64,000 nucleotides of DNA, taken from contig NZ_JAAALA010000001.1 in the NCBI RefSeq assembly GCF_009905535.1, forward strand, positions 124,001 to 188,000. The letters run 5' to 3'. Origin of the DNA: Caulobacter sp. SLTY. GTDB taxonomy: Bacteria > Pseudomonadota > Alphaproteobacteria > Caulobacterales > Caulobacteraceae. A program made the position numbers and the translations under genes. Position 1 is the stretch's first letter. Each line of letters opens with the position of its first letter. A model generated the notes under the pieces. The model saw nothing but the letters and a program-made list of their open reading frames with translations. It did not search any database and was not told where the DNA came from. Shown here piece by piece: positions 25,003-32,924 of this stretch.

Positions 25003-26622
25003 ATGCGCGCATTCGCCCGTCTGCTCGACCGCCTCAGCCTGACCGCTTCGCGCAATGCGAAGCTGGTGCTGGTGCGCGACTTTCTGGATGGGCAGCCGGA
25101 CCCCGACAGGGGCTGGGCGCTGGCGGCGTTGACCGGGGAGCTGACGTTTTCGGCGGCCAAGCCGGCGGCGATCCGCAAGGCGGTCGAGGCGCGGATGGAT
25201 CCGGTGCTTTTCCGCTGGTCCTACGACTATGTAGGGGACCTTGCCGAGACCGTGGCGCTGGTCTGGCCGGCGGAGCGTGGGGCGAACCGGGAGCCGGAGC
25301 TGTCGGAGGTGGTCGAGGCGCTGCGCACCGCCAAGCGCGGCGAGGTGCAGCCGATGATCGAGCGGTGGCTGGACGCGCTGGAGCCGGATGGGCGGTGGGC
25401 GCTCTTGAAGCTTCTGACCGGGGCCTTGCGGGTCGGGTTCTCCAGCCGGCTGGCCAAGCAGGCCTGCGCCGACATGGCGGCCAAGAAAGGCCAGGCGATC
25501 GCGGTCTCGGCGATCGAGGAGGTGTGGCATGCGATGTCGCCTCCTTACGAGGACCTGTTCGCCTGGCTGGAGGGGCGGTCGGAGCCGCCGGGCGCGGATC
25601 ATCCGGGGCGGTTCCGGTCGGTGATGCTGGCCCATCCGATCGACGAGGCGACGGATTTTCCGAAGCTGGACCCGGCCGACTACGCCGCCGAGTGGAAGTG
25701 GGACGGCATCCGTATCCAGGCGGTCAGCGAGCGGGGGGAGCGGCGGCTCTACACCCGCACCGGGGACGACATCAGCCATACGTTTCCGGACGTGCTGGAG
25801 GCGATGAGCTTCGAGGGCGCCGTCGATGGGGAGCTGCTGGTCATTCGGGACGGGGCGCTGGCTAGTTTCGCCGACCTGCAGCAGCGGCTGAACCGCAAGG
25901 CGGTCGACGCCAAGACCATGGCCGCCTATCCGGCGGCGATCCGGGCCTATGACCTGTTGCTGGACGGGGAGAGCGACCTGCGGGACCTGGCCTTCGCAGA
26001 GCGGCGCAAGCGGCTGGAGGCGTTCGTGACGAAGGCCGCCTCGCCGCGCATCGACCTGTCGCCGATGCAGCCGTTCGAGAGCTGGGAGGAACTGGCGGCC
26101 CTGCGGGCGGATCCGCCCGAGGGGGACGCGGCCCTGTCTGAAGGGCTGATGCTTAAGCGGTGGGACAGCCTTTACGAGGCCGGGCGGCCGAAGGGGCCCT
26201 GGTTCAAGTGGAAGCGCGACCCGCACCTGATCGACGCGGTGCTGATGTATGCCCAGCGGGGGCATGGGAAGCGGTCGAGCTTCTATTCCGACTTCACCTT
26301 CGGGGTCTGGCGCGAGGACGCGGCGGGCGAGCGGCACCTGACGCCGGTGGGCAAGGCCTATTTCGGGTTTACCGATGAGGAGCTGAAGCAGCTCGACAAG
26401 TTCGTGAGGGACAACACGGTCGACCGGTTCGGGCCGGTGCGGTCGGTAAAGGCCAGCCTGGATTTCGGCTTGGTGCTGGAGGTGGCGTTCGAGGGGCTGC
26501 AGCGGTCGAGCCGGCACAAGAGCGGGGTGGCGATGCGGTTTCCCCGGATCAGCCGGATTCGGTGGGACAAGCCGGCGCGGGAGGCGGACGAGCTGGAGAC
26601 GTTGGAGCGGATGCTGGATTGA
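25003..26622 (+). CDS. ATP-dependent DNA ligase (LigB/PP_1105-like type)
   Basis: The 539-residue protein has an N-terminal helical DNA-binding domain (about 1-200), an adenylation domain with nucleotidyl lysine K232 in EWKWDGIRIQ, and an OB domain after WFKWKRDP (motif V). It seals nicks using ATP, beside the NAD-dependent replicative LigA that all bacteria have. Ligases of this size and type often sit with an exonuclease, a DEXH helicase and a metallophosphoesterase in a four-gene DNA-repair cluster. None of those three is adjacent here. Third-position bias and G-rich codon choices resemble the neighbours. Confidence 0.9.
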   Translation: MRAFARLLDRLSLTASRNAKLVLVRDFLDGQPDPDRGWALAALTGELTFSAAKPAAIRKAVEARMDPVLFRWSYDYVGDLAETVALVWPAERGANREPELSEVVEALRTAKRGEVQPMIERWLDALEPDGRWALLKLLTGALRVGFSSRLAKQACADMAAKKGQAIAVSAIEEVWHAMSPPYEDLFAWLEGRSEPPGADHPGRFRSVMLAHPIDEATDFPKLDPADYAAEWKWDGIRIQAVSERGERRLYTRTGDDISHTFPDVLEAMSFEGAVDGELLVIRDGALASFADLQQRLNRKAVDAKTMAAYPAAIRAYDLLLDGESDLRDLAFAERRKRLEAFVTKAASPRIDLSPMQPFESWEELAALRADPPEGDAALSEGLMLKRWDSLYEAGRPKGPWFKWKRDPHLIDAVLMYAQRGHGKRSSFYSDFTFGVWREDAAGERHLTPVGKAYFGFTDEELKQLDKFVRDNTVDRFGPVRSVKASLDFGLVLEVAFEGLQRSSRHKSGVAMRFPRISRIRWDKPAREADELETLERMLD

Positions 26623-26650
26623 GGGCGACGCCCTTTCGCGTTTCCAAACT

Positions 26651-26791
26651 CCCGTCATCCCGGACGACCCGAAGGGGCGATCCGGGACCCAGGGGTTGCA
26701 GCGCACCAGCCGCAAAGCTGCGTCGGTAAGCGAGATCACGCACCCCCTGGGTCCCGGCTCTCCGCGCTTCGCGCTCCGGCCGGGATGACGG
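26651..26791. repeat. 141-base dispersed palindromic element, family B, copy 1
   Basis: The element begins CCCGTCATCCCGGACG and ends CGGCCGGGATGACGG, giving terminal inverted repeats. It has an internal CCCTGGGTCCCGG matching CCGGGACCCAGG and a CGCGCTTCGCGC hairpin. A copy of exactly the same length lies at 59760-59900, differing at fewer than about twenty positions by eye. It has no coding capacity. The structure suggests a miniature inverted-repeat or REP-like unit between the ligase and GST genes. Confidence 0.85.
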
Positions 26792-26861
26792 CAAAGGGGA
26801 TGAGGGGCGGGTTCTGGAACGGACGGCGCGGGTCTAAGGTTGGCGCAAACCGGAGACCCGC

Positions 26862-27518
26862 ATGCTCGCCCTCTATGGCCACCATTTCTCGTCCTACACC
26901 CAGAAGGCCAAGATCGCCCTCTACGAGAACGACACCTCGTTCGAGTTCCGGGAGATCGGGCCCGATACTCCGGAACACGTCGGCGCCTGGCTGGAGAAAT
27001 GGCCGATCGGGAAATTTCCGATGTTGGTCGACGGGGACCGGAGCCTGGTCGAGACAAGCATCATCATTGAATACCTTCAGATCAAGCACCCCGGCCCCGT
27101 GCGGTTGATCCCGGACGATCCGATGAAGGCCTTGGACGTGCGGTTCATGGACCGGTTCTTCGACCTGCATGTGATGGACGCCCAGCAGGTAGCGGTGGCC
27201 AGCAAGCTGGGCCGCATCCCGATGACGCCGGAGGACGGGCTGGCCCTGGCCCATACCCGGCTGCGCAAGGCCTATGACTGGCTGGAGGGGGCGCTGGCGG
27301 GGAAGACCTGGGCCTGTGGCGAGGCCTACAGCCTGGCCGATGCGGCGGCGTCCATGTCTCTGTTCTATGCCGACTGGGTGCTGGAGATCACGCCGGACTG
27401 GCCGGTGCTGAAGGCCTATCGCCAGCGGCTGCTGGCGCGGCCGTCGTTCGCGCGCTGTGTGGAGGAGGCGCGGTACTTCCGGGCATTCTTCCCGCTGGGG
27501 GCGCCGGACCGGGATTAG
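26862..27518 (+). CDS. Glutathione S-transferase family protein
   Basis: The 218-residue protein has a thioredoxin-fold N-terminal domain (LYGHHFSSYTQKAKIALYEN; glutathione-site residues in KFPMLVDGD and VETSIIIEYLQ) and an all-helical C-terminal domain from about residue 90. It probably conjugates or reduces substrates with glutathione in the cytosol. The substrate is unknown. It starts 70 bases after repeat family B and ends before a strong hairpin shared with the convergent TauE gene. Confidence 0.86.
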   Translation: MLALYGHHFSSYTQKAKIALYENDTSFEFREIGPDTPEHVGAWLEKWPIGKFPMLVDGDRSLVETSIIIEYLQIKHPGPVRLIPDDPMKALDVRFMDRFFDLHVMDAQQVAVASKLGRIPMTPEDGLALAHTRLRKAYDWLEGALAGKTWACGEAYSLADAAASMSLFYADWVLEITPDWPVLKAYRQRLLARPSFARCVEEARYFRAFFPLGAPDRD

Positions 27519-27533
27519 AGCAGTCTAGCGGTT

Positions 27534-27562
27534 GGGGACACGTTGGAGTCCAACGTGTCCCC
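27534..27562. terminator. Bidirectional hairpin between GST and TauE genes
   Basis: GGGGACACGTTGGA (27534-27547) and TCCAACGTGTCCCC (27549-27562) are perfect reverse complements around a single central base. In RNA this would be a stem of about 12 pairs. It lies in the 61-base gap between convergent genes. There is no long T run, so factor-independent termination is likely but not certain. Confidence 0.65.
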
Positions 27563-27579
27563 GGGCAGCGCCTCGGTCG

Positions 27580-28359
27580 TTATGCCGACAGCGAACGCCA
27601 GGCGACGTAGGCGGCGACCAGCAGGATCATGCCGGCGAACAGGCGACGGGCCAGGGACGCGCGGCCGGCCAGGCGTCGGGCCAGGGGGACCCCGGCCAGG
27701 GTCCCCGCCGCCCCGCCCAGGACCAGCAGGGCGAAGAGGGGCCAGTCGACCCAGCCGGAGGCGGCGTAGTTGAGGCTGGTGGCGGCGCCGAACAGGCTGA
27801 CCGAGACCAGGGATGAGGCGGCGGCGTTGGCCAGGGTCATGCCGGTGGCGGCCATCAGCCCCGGCGCGATCAGGAAGCCGCCGCCGATGCCGAAGAAGCC
27901 GGCGGCCAGGCCCGTCACCGCCCCGACCGGGGCCAGCCGGGCGGTCAGGCCGGGGGTGAGGTGGACGGCGGGGTCGCCCTCGTCCTTCTTGGGCAGCATC
28001 ATCGAGATGGCGACCGCGGCCATGGCCACGGCGAACCAGATCATCAGCGCCCCGCCATCCATCGCCTTGGCCAGGCTCGAGCCGACCAGGGAGCCGGCGA
28101 GGCCGGCGCCGCCGAACACCAGGGCGCAGGGCCATTTGACGCGGCCGGCCCGCGCCTGGGCCACCAGGCCGCCGAGCGCATTGACCGCCACCGCCGCCGC
28201 CGAGGTGCCGATGGCCAGGTGAGCATCCCTGACCCCCACCGCATAGAGCAGCAGGGGCGTGGCGAGCACCGACCCGCCGCCGCCGAACACCGACAGCAGC
28301 AGGCCGACCAGGGCCCCGCTGGCCAGGGCGGCCAGCATCATGGCGACGGTAAGGGTCAT
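27580..28359 (-). CDS. TauE/SafE family sulfite/anion exporter
   Basis: The 259-residue membrane protein has about eight transmembrane segments and the family motifs LLLSVFGGGGSVLATPLLLYAVG and GFFGIGGGFLIAPGLM in its two repeated halves. In BigR-type operons this exporter removes sulfite made when persulfide is oxidised. It is the last gene of the arsR-rhodanese-tauE unit, four bases after the rhodanese gene. The first ATG is used. The role in sulfur detoxification is inferred from the neighbours. Confidence 0.88.
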   Translation of the reverse strand: MTLTVAMMLAALASGALVGLLLSVFGGGGSVLATPLLLYAVGVRDAHLAIGTSAAAVAVNALGGLVAQARAGRVKWPCALVFGGAGLAGSLVGSSLAKAMDGGALMIWFAVAMAAVAISMMLPKKDEGDPAVHLTPGLTARLAPVGAVTGLAAGFFGIGGGFLIAPGLMAATGMTLANAAASSLVSVSLFGAATSLNYAASGWVDWPLFALLVLGGAAGTLAGVPLARRLAGRASLARRLFAGMILLVAAYVAWRSLSA

Positions 28360-28363
28360 GGCG

Positions 28364-28894
28364 TCAGGCCGCCGTGCGATTCCAGGGCGCGAGGGCGAGG
28401 ACCCGGGCCATGCCGCAGAAGCCGCTGACGCCGGCGAACAGCAGGCCCGCGCCGATGGCGCCGGACAGCAGATGCCAGAGGGGATCGACCAGGAAGCCCA
28501 GCACCGCGCCGGTCAGCGCCAGCCCACCGGCGCCGATCTGGACCTGGCGCATCATCTCCAGCGGCGCCTTGCGGTTTTCGGCCACCGGCAAGCCGGCGGC
28601 GCGCCAGGCGTCCAGCCCGCCGTCCAGCACGAAAGCCTCGCCCTCGACGCGGGCGGCCAGCCGGTCGCAGTTGGCGCCGGTGCGCATGCCCGTGCGGCAG
28701 GTGAAGACCACGTCGCGGCCAGCCTCGATGCCCAGATGGGCGTTTTCGAAGTCGGACAGCGGGCGGCTGAGGGCGCCCTTCACATGGGCGCGGGCGAATT
28801 CGTCGGGCTCGCGGATGTCGATCAGGCGGGCCCGGCCGGTGGCCAGGCGTTGGGCAAGCTCAGCGGGTGTCAGGGGAACCAGGCGGGCGGTCAT
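28364..28894 (-). CDS. Rhodanese domain fused to a DUF2892-type membrane domain
   Basis: The 176-residue protein has an N-terminal rhodanese domain (about 1-105) with the active-site cysteine in VFTCRTGMRTG. A C-terminal two-helix membrane hairpin of the DUF2892 type follows (about 120-165), ending APWNRTAA. It should handle sulfane sulfur at the inner face of the membrane, passing thiosulfate or persulfide sulfur between glutathione and other acceptors. Its start overlaps the regulator gene by 35 bases. It belongs to the sulfide-response operon with the TauE exporter. Confidence 0.88.
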   Translation of the reverse strand: MTARLVPLTPAELAQRLATGRARLIDIREPDEFARAHVKGALSRPLSDFENAHLGIEAGRDVVFTCRTGMRTGANCDRLAARVEGEAFVLDGGLDAWRAAGLPVAENRKAPLEMMRQVQIGAGGLALTGAVLGFLVDPLWHLLSGAIGAGLLFAGVSGFCGMARVLALAPWNRTAA

Positions 28895-29231
28895 GGGGCA
28901 TCCTCATATCCGGGGGACAGAAGATCTCCGCGAGCGTCGCCACCACCTTCAGCGCGGCGGCGTCTTCGATCCGGTACCAGATGCTCTGGCCTTCGCGGCG
29001 GGTCGCCACGATGGCCTCCTCCCGCAGCACGGCGAGGTGCTGGGAAAGAGCCGACTGCGACAGGCCGACGAGGGCTTGCAGCTCCCCCACCGATCGTTCG
29101 CCGTCCGCAAGTTGGCACAGGATCATCAGGCGCCGCTCGTTGCCCAGGGCGCGCAGAAGCTTTGCAGCCTCCGTCGCACTGGCCTCGAAGCGGGTGATGT
29201 CGAAGTTCGCGAGATCGAACATGGTCCCCAT
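28860..29231 (-). CDS. bigR: BigR/SqrR-like ArsR-family sulfide-responsive repressor
   Basis: The 123-residue winged-helix protein has the ArsR fold, with recognition helix SQSALSQHLAVLREE and wing ATRREGQSIWYRI. Two cysteines, C39 (LMILCQL) and C105 (EIFCPPD), are 66 residues apart, the same spacing as the redox-active pair of Xylella BigR (C42/C108). That pair forms a disulfide or polysulfide link on exposure to sulfane sulfur and releases the operator. It leads the minus-strand operon and is divergent from the dioxygenase. A second ATG three codons in (29222), with GGGG just upstream, may be the true start. Confidence 0.85.
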   Translation of the reverse strand: MGTMFDLANFDITRFEASATEAAKLLRALGNERRLMILCQLADGERSVGELQALVGLSQSALSQHLAVLREEAIVATRREGQSIWYRIEDAAALKVVATLAEIFCPPDMRMPHDRPPGSPDTR

Positions 29232-29269
29232 ATATGAGCTATTGCTAATTTAGCAAGTCCTAATATATA
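29231..29269. promoter_or_regulatory. Palindromic operator between the regulator and the persulfide dioxygenase gene
   Basis: TTGCTAA and TTAGCAA (29242-29256) form a perfect 15-base palindrome around one T. TATAT on the left and ATATATA on the right extend the symmetry. This AT-rich stretch stands out against the GC-rich background and sits in the 69-base gap between the two divergent genes. It is the likely binding site of the BigR-like repressor and may overlap both promoters. Binding is inferred from position and symmetry. Confidence 0.7.
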
Positions 29270-29300
29270 ACCGCCATCACAGACCCACGGAGTGTCTCCA

Positions 29301-30164
29301 ATGGCTAAGCCTTCCATCCAGGCCTTCTTCGACCCGGCCACCCATACCGTTACCTACCTGATCCATGACCCCGCCACCGGCAAGGCCGCGGTCATCGACC
29401 CGGTCCTGGATTTCGACCCCAAGGCCGCCCGCCTGTCCACCGGTTCGGTTGACGCGGTGCTGGCGGCGGTGGAGGCCCAGGGGCTGGACCTGCTCTATGT
29501 GCTGGAGACCCACGCCCATGCCGACCACCTGTCGGCGGCCGACCACATCCGCCGGCTGACCGGGGCGAAGGTGGTCATCGGCGCCGAGATCCGCCAGGTG
29601 CAGAAGGGGTTCGGGGCGCTGTTCGAGGCGGACGACGTTTCGCCGGACGGCGCGGCCTTCGACCACCTGATCGAGGAAGGCCAGACCCTGCCGCTGGGGA
29701 CCCTGACCATCGGGGTGATGCATACGCCCGGCCATACGCCGGCCTGTGTCACCTATCGGATCGCCGATGCCGCCTTCGTCGGCGACACTCTGTTCATGCC
29801 GGACTACGGCACCGCCCGGGCCGACTTTCCCGGCGGGGACGCGGCCACACTCTACCGCTCGATCCAGCGGATCCTGGCCCTTCCGCCCGAAACCCGTCTC
29901 TTCGTCGGCCACGACTACCTGCCCGAGGGTCGCGAGACCTTCGCCTGGGAAACCACGGTGGCGCAGGAACGGGCGGCCAACCGGCATGTGCATGACGGGG
30001 TCACGGAGGCGCAGTTCGTGACCATGCGCGAGGCGAGGGACGCCACCCTCGACGCGCCGGTGCTGATTCTGCCGTCATTGCAGGTGAACATCCGCGCCGG
30101 CGCCCTTCCCCCCGCCTCGGAGCGGGGCCGGGTGTTTCTGAGGTTGCCGGTCAACGCAACCTAA
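29301..30164 (+). CDS. blh: Persulfide dioxygenase (Blh/ETHE1-type MBL-fold protein)
   Basis: The 287-residue metallo-beta-lactamase-fold protein has the metal site HAHADH (H71, H73, D75, H76), a later histidine in MHTPGHTPACVTY and an aspartate in FVGDTLFMPDYG. The ARADFPGGDA segment is characteristic of the mono-iron sulfur dioxygenases. It oxidises glutathione persulfide to sulfite and glutathione. The sulfite would leave through the TauE exporter. The ATG at 29301 has GGAG eight bases upstream. It is divergent from the regulator across the operator. Confidence 0.9.
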   Translation: MAKPSIQAFFDPATHTVTYLIHDPATGKAAVIDPVLDFDPKAARLSTGSVDAVLAAVEAQGLDLLYVLETHAHADHLSAADHIRRLTGAKVVIGAEIRQVQKGFGALFEADDVSPDGAAFDHLIEEGQTLPLGTLTIGVMHTPGHTPACVTYRIADAAFVGDTLFMPDYGTARADFPGGDAATLYRSIQRILALPPETRLFVGHDYLPEGRETFAWETTVAQERAANRHVHDGVTEAQFVTMREARDATLDAPVLILPSLQVNIRAGALPPASERGRVFLRLPVNAT

Positions 30165-30171
30165 GCCCTGG

Positions 30172-30192
30172 CCCTCCGCGACCGGCGGAGGG
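30172..30192. terminator. Short hairpin after the persulfide dioxygenase gene
   Basis: CCCTCCGC (30172-30179) pairs with GCGGAGGG (30185-30192) over a five-base loop, eight bases past the stop codon. There is no T run, so it may only pause or protect the transcript. The downstream DUF302 gene could still be co-transcribed. Confidence 0.4.
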
Positions 30193-30246
30193 TCCGCCAA
30201 CGCTCGGCTCCGCAGCCACGGTTGCGCCCGGGCCAAAGGAGACGCC

Positions 30247-30630
30247 ATGACCTATTTCAACGCCCGCACCTTCCCCGACACGTTCGAGACGGTGATCGAG
30301 CGCACCCGCGCGGCCCTGCAGAAGCACGGCTTCGGGGTGCTGACCGACATCGATGTCCAGGCGACCCTGAAGAGTAAGATCGGCCAGGAGTTCCGGCCCT
30401 ACCGCATCCTCGGCGCCTGCAATCCGAGCATGGCGTTCGAGGCGCTCAAGCTTGAGCCCCACGTCGGCGTCATGCTGCCGTGCAATGTCATCGTTCAGCA
30501 GACGGACGCCGGCGTCGAGGTGGCGGCGATCGATCCGGCGGCGTCGATGATGTCCATCGACAATCCGGTGCTGCAACAGCATGCGGCGGCCGTCGGCGAG
30601 GCCCTATCCAAGGCCCTGGCCGACATCTGA
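30247..30630 (+). CDS. DUF302 family protein
   Basis: The 127-residue cytoplasmic protein matches the DUF302 family, with the N-terminal FPDTFETVIERTRAALQKHGFGVLTDID and central FRPYRILGACNPSMAFEAL segments. No biochemical role is established for this fold. It follows the persulfide dioxygenase by 82 bases on the same strand with a GGAG ribosome-binding site. DUF302 genes are often found in sulfur-oxidation or redox loci, so membership of the sulfide response is plausible but unproven. Confidence 0.85.
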   Translation: MTYFNARTFPDTFETVIERTRAALQKHGFGVLTDIDVQATLKSKIGQEFRPYRILGACNPSMAFEALKLEPHVGVMLPCNVIVQQTDAGVEVAAIDPAASMMSIDNPVLQQHAAAVGEALSKALADI

Positions 30631-30633
30631 TCG

Positions 30634-31794
30634 TCAGCCGTTGAAGCCCTTCACCGCCTCTATGATCTGCTGCTGCACGGCCTCGTCCATGTAGGGGTGC
30701 ATCGGCAGGGCCAGGACCTTTTCCGCCGCCGCTTCCGTCATCGGCAGGCCACCGGGGCCTTGCGGGAAGTGGGCGTAGGGGGCTTGGACGTGCATGGGCA
30801 CCGGGTAGTAGACGGCGGTGGGTACCCCTTGCGTCTTCAGGTGGGCGGCGAGGGCGTCGCGGTTCGGATGCTCGACCACATACTGGGCCCAGACCGAGAC
30901 GCCGCCGTCGATGACCGCCGGGGTGCGGGTCGGGGTTCCGGCGAGGCCTTCGGCGTAGCGGTTCGCCACGACCTGACGCATCTCGATCTCTTCGGGGAAG
31001 ATGGCCAGCTTCTCGATCAGGATGGCGGCCTGGATGCTGTCCAGCCGGCTGTTCATGCCGATGCGGGTGTTTAGGTACTTGGTTTCGTGCTCGAAGGTGC
31101 GGCCGACCAGGTCGGGGGCCACCGCCTTGCCGTGGACGCGGTAGCTGTCCATCAGGTCCCAGAGGTCCTGGTCCTTGGCGATCACCGCCCCTCCGTCGCC
31201 GTAGCAGCCGAGCGGCTTGGCCGGGAAGAAGCTGGTGGTGGCCACGTCCGCCCAGTGGATGGGGTGATGGCCATTGAGGGTGCAGCCGAAGCCCTGGGCG
31301 CTGTCGCTGATCAGTTTGAGGCCGTATTTGTCGCAGACCGCCTTGATCGCCGGATAGTCGGCCGGCTGGCCGAACAGGTCCACGGCGATGACCACCGCCG
31401 GGCGCAGGCGGCCCTCGTCCTGAATGGCCCGGATGCTGATCTCCAGATGGGCTGGGTCGAGGCAGTAGGTATCGGGGAGCACATCGACGAACACCGGGGT
31501 GGCCCCCGTCCAGGGCACGACTTCCGGCGTGGCGGCGAACGTGAAGCTGGGGCAGAAGACCGCGTCGCCCTCCCCGATCCCCCAGGCCATCAGCGGCAGA
31601 GCGATGGCGTCGGTGCCGTTGGCGCAGCTGAGCGCCAGGGGGGCCTGGCCGAATTCAGCCAGCTGTTTTTCGAATTCGCGCACTTCCGGGCCCATGACAT
31701 AGGCGCCGTGGTCGAGGACGCGGGCGATGCCGGCGTCGATCTTGTCGCGGATGCGCCGCTGCTGGGCGGCCAGGTCGATGAAGGCGATGCTCAT
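30634..31794 (-). CDS. DegT/DnrJ/EryC1-type sugar aminotransferase
   Basis: The 386-residue PLP enzyme has the DegT family pattern: N-terminal IDLAAQQRRIRDKIDAGIARVL, the substrate region CANGTDAIALPLMAWGIG, and the PLP lysine in SFFPAKPLGCYGDGGA. It transfers an amino group from glutamate to a nucleotide-linked keto-sugar. It resembles WbpE-like enzymes making 3-amino sugars for surface glycans. No partner dehydratase is adjacent; the glycan genes lie about 13 kb away. The ATG start matches the family N terminus; a long upstream frame is discarded. It converges on the DUF302 gene. Confidence 0.88.
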   Translation of the reverse strand: MSIAFIDLAAQQRRIRDKIDAGIARVLDHGAYVMGPEVREFEKQLAEFGQAPLALSCANGTDAIALPLMAWGIGEGDAVFCPSFTFAATPEVVPWTGATPVFVDVLPDTYCLDPAHLEISIRAIQDEGRLRPAVVIAVDLFGQPADYPAIKAVCDKYGLKLISDSAQGFGCTLNGHHPIHWADVATTSFFPAKPLGCYGDGGAVIAKDQDLWDLMDSYRVHGKAVAPDLVGRTFEHETKYLNTRIGMNSRLDSIQAAILIEKLAIFPEEIEMRQVVANRYAEGLAGTPTRTPAVIDGGVSVWAQYVVEHPNRDALAAHLKTQGVPTAVYYPVPMHVQAPYAHFPQGPGGLPMTEAAAEKVLALPMHPYMDEAVQQQIIEAVKGFNG

Positions 31795-31929
31795 GGGCGG
31801 GCCTCTACGCCGGGGATGGGGCAGGAGCGAGACAAAGGCTGTAACCGGATGTTTCCCGACAGCGTTCCGGAACGCCAGCCCCAAAGCAGTCGTTAGCCAA
31901 GCGGGGAGCGCCACAACCAACGGAACCGC

Positions 31930-32901
31930 ATGACTGCCATCAATCCGGGGGCGATCCCCCGCGTCGCTTCCAACGTTCGGGCCGAAGAGCTGGCGACCGC
32001 GTCGCTGCTGGACAAGGCGGCGGACGTCGGGATGAGCCTGATCGTCGCGGTGGTCATCCTGGTGGTCACCTTCTGGCTCGCCAAATGGGCTTCGAAGCTG
32101 GCGCATGACGCCATGGCCCGGATCCAGGCGCGCAATCAGGGCGATGTGGCGCTGCAGGCCTTCGTCAGCTCCATCGTCCGCTATGTGATCATCATAATCG
32201 GGCTGATCGCCGTGCTGCAGCAGCTGGGCATCAAGACCACCTCCATCCTGGCGGTGCTAGGCGCGGCATCGCTGGCCGTGGGCCTGGCCATGCAGGGGGC
32301 GCTGAGCAATGTGGCGGCCGGGGTGATGCTGTTGATCCTGCGGCCTTACCGCGCCGGGGAGCTGGTCGAGGTCAATGGCCAGAAGGGGAAGGTGAAGGCG
32401 CTGGACCTGTTCACCACCGAATTGACCACCCTGGACGGGCTGAAGGTGATCATGCCCAACGGCAAGGTGTTCGGCGAACCGATCGTCAACTACTCCGCTC
32501 CGCACACCCGGCGGTCGGAGATCAAGATCGGCATCGACTATGAGGACGATATCGGCGAGGCCCTGGAGCTGATGCTGGCCGTTGCCGACGCCGATCCCCG
32601 CGTGTTGAAGGATCCTGCCCCGTGGGCCCGGTGCAGCGCCTATGGGGATTCCGCCGTGGAGCTGACCTTGCGGACCTGGGCGAGCCAGGCCGACTATTGG
32701 GACCACCACCACGACCTGCTGAAGGCGATCAAGGAGGCCTTCGACGACGCGGGCATCAGCATCCCCTATCCGCACCAGGTGGAAGTGCCGAAAAAGCCGA
32801 GACCGGCGCGGAAGATCAGCCGCCAGGCGGCCGCGACCGATGATCCGGGCGGGCCGGACGAGCGCGCCACGGCGGAGCAGTCGCAGCCTTCCGAGGAGTA
32901 G
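31930..32901 (+). CDS. MscS-family mechanosensitive channel (first of a tandem pair)
   Basis: The 323-residue protein has an N-terminal periplasmic/cytoplasmic stretch, a small number of transmembrane helices, and the MscS pore helix region TTSILAVLGAASLAVGLAMQGALSNVAAGVMLL. A beta domain follows with LVEVNGQKGKVKALDLFTTEL and VIMPNGKVFGEPIVNYS. It opens under membrane tension to release solutes during osmotic downshift. The C-terminal 40 residues are charged and Pro-rich. A second paralogue follows 23 bases later. Confidence 0.9.
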   Translation: MTAINPGAIPRVASNVRAEELATASLLDKAADVGMSLIVAVVILVVTFWLAKWASKLAHDAMARIQARNQGDVALQAFVSSIVRYVIIIIGLIAVLQQLGIKTTSILAVLGAASLAVGLAMQGALSNVAAGVMLLILRPYRAGELVEVNGQKGKVKALDLFTTELTTLDGLKVIMPNGKVFGEPIVNYSAPHTRRSEIKIGIDYEDDIGEALELMLAVADADPRVLKDPAPWARCSAYGDSAVELTLRTWASQADYWDHHHDLLKAIKEAFDDAGISIPYPHQVEVPKKPRPARKISRQAAATDDPGGPDERATAEQSQPSEE

Positions 32902-32924
32902 GCGGGTCGGGCTAGAACGGGTCC

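Noticed and set aside
24988-27057. A 689-residue minus-strand open frame opposite the DNA ligase
   Set aside because: The ligase adenylation motifs read on the plus strand. The opposite frame is Arg/Pro/Leu-rich and crosses a repeat element and the GST start.
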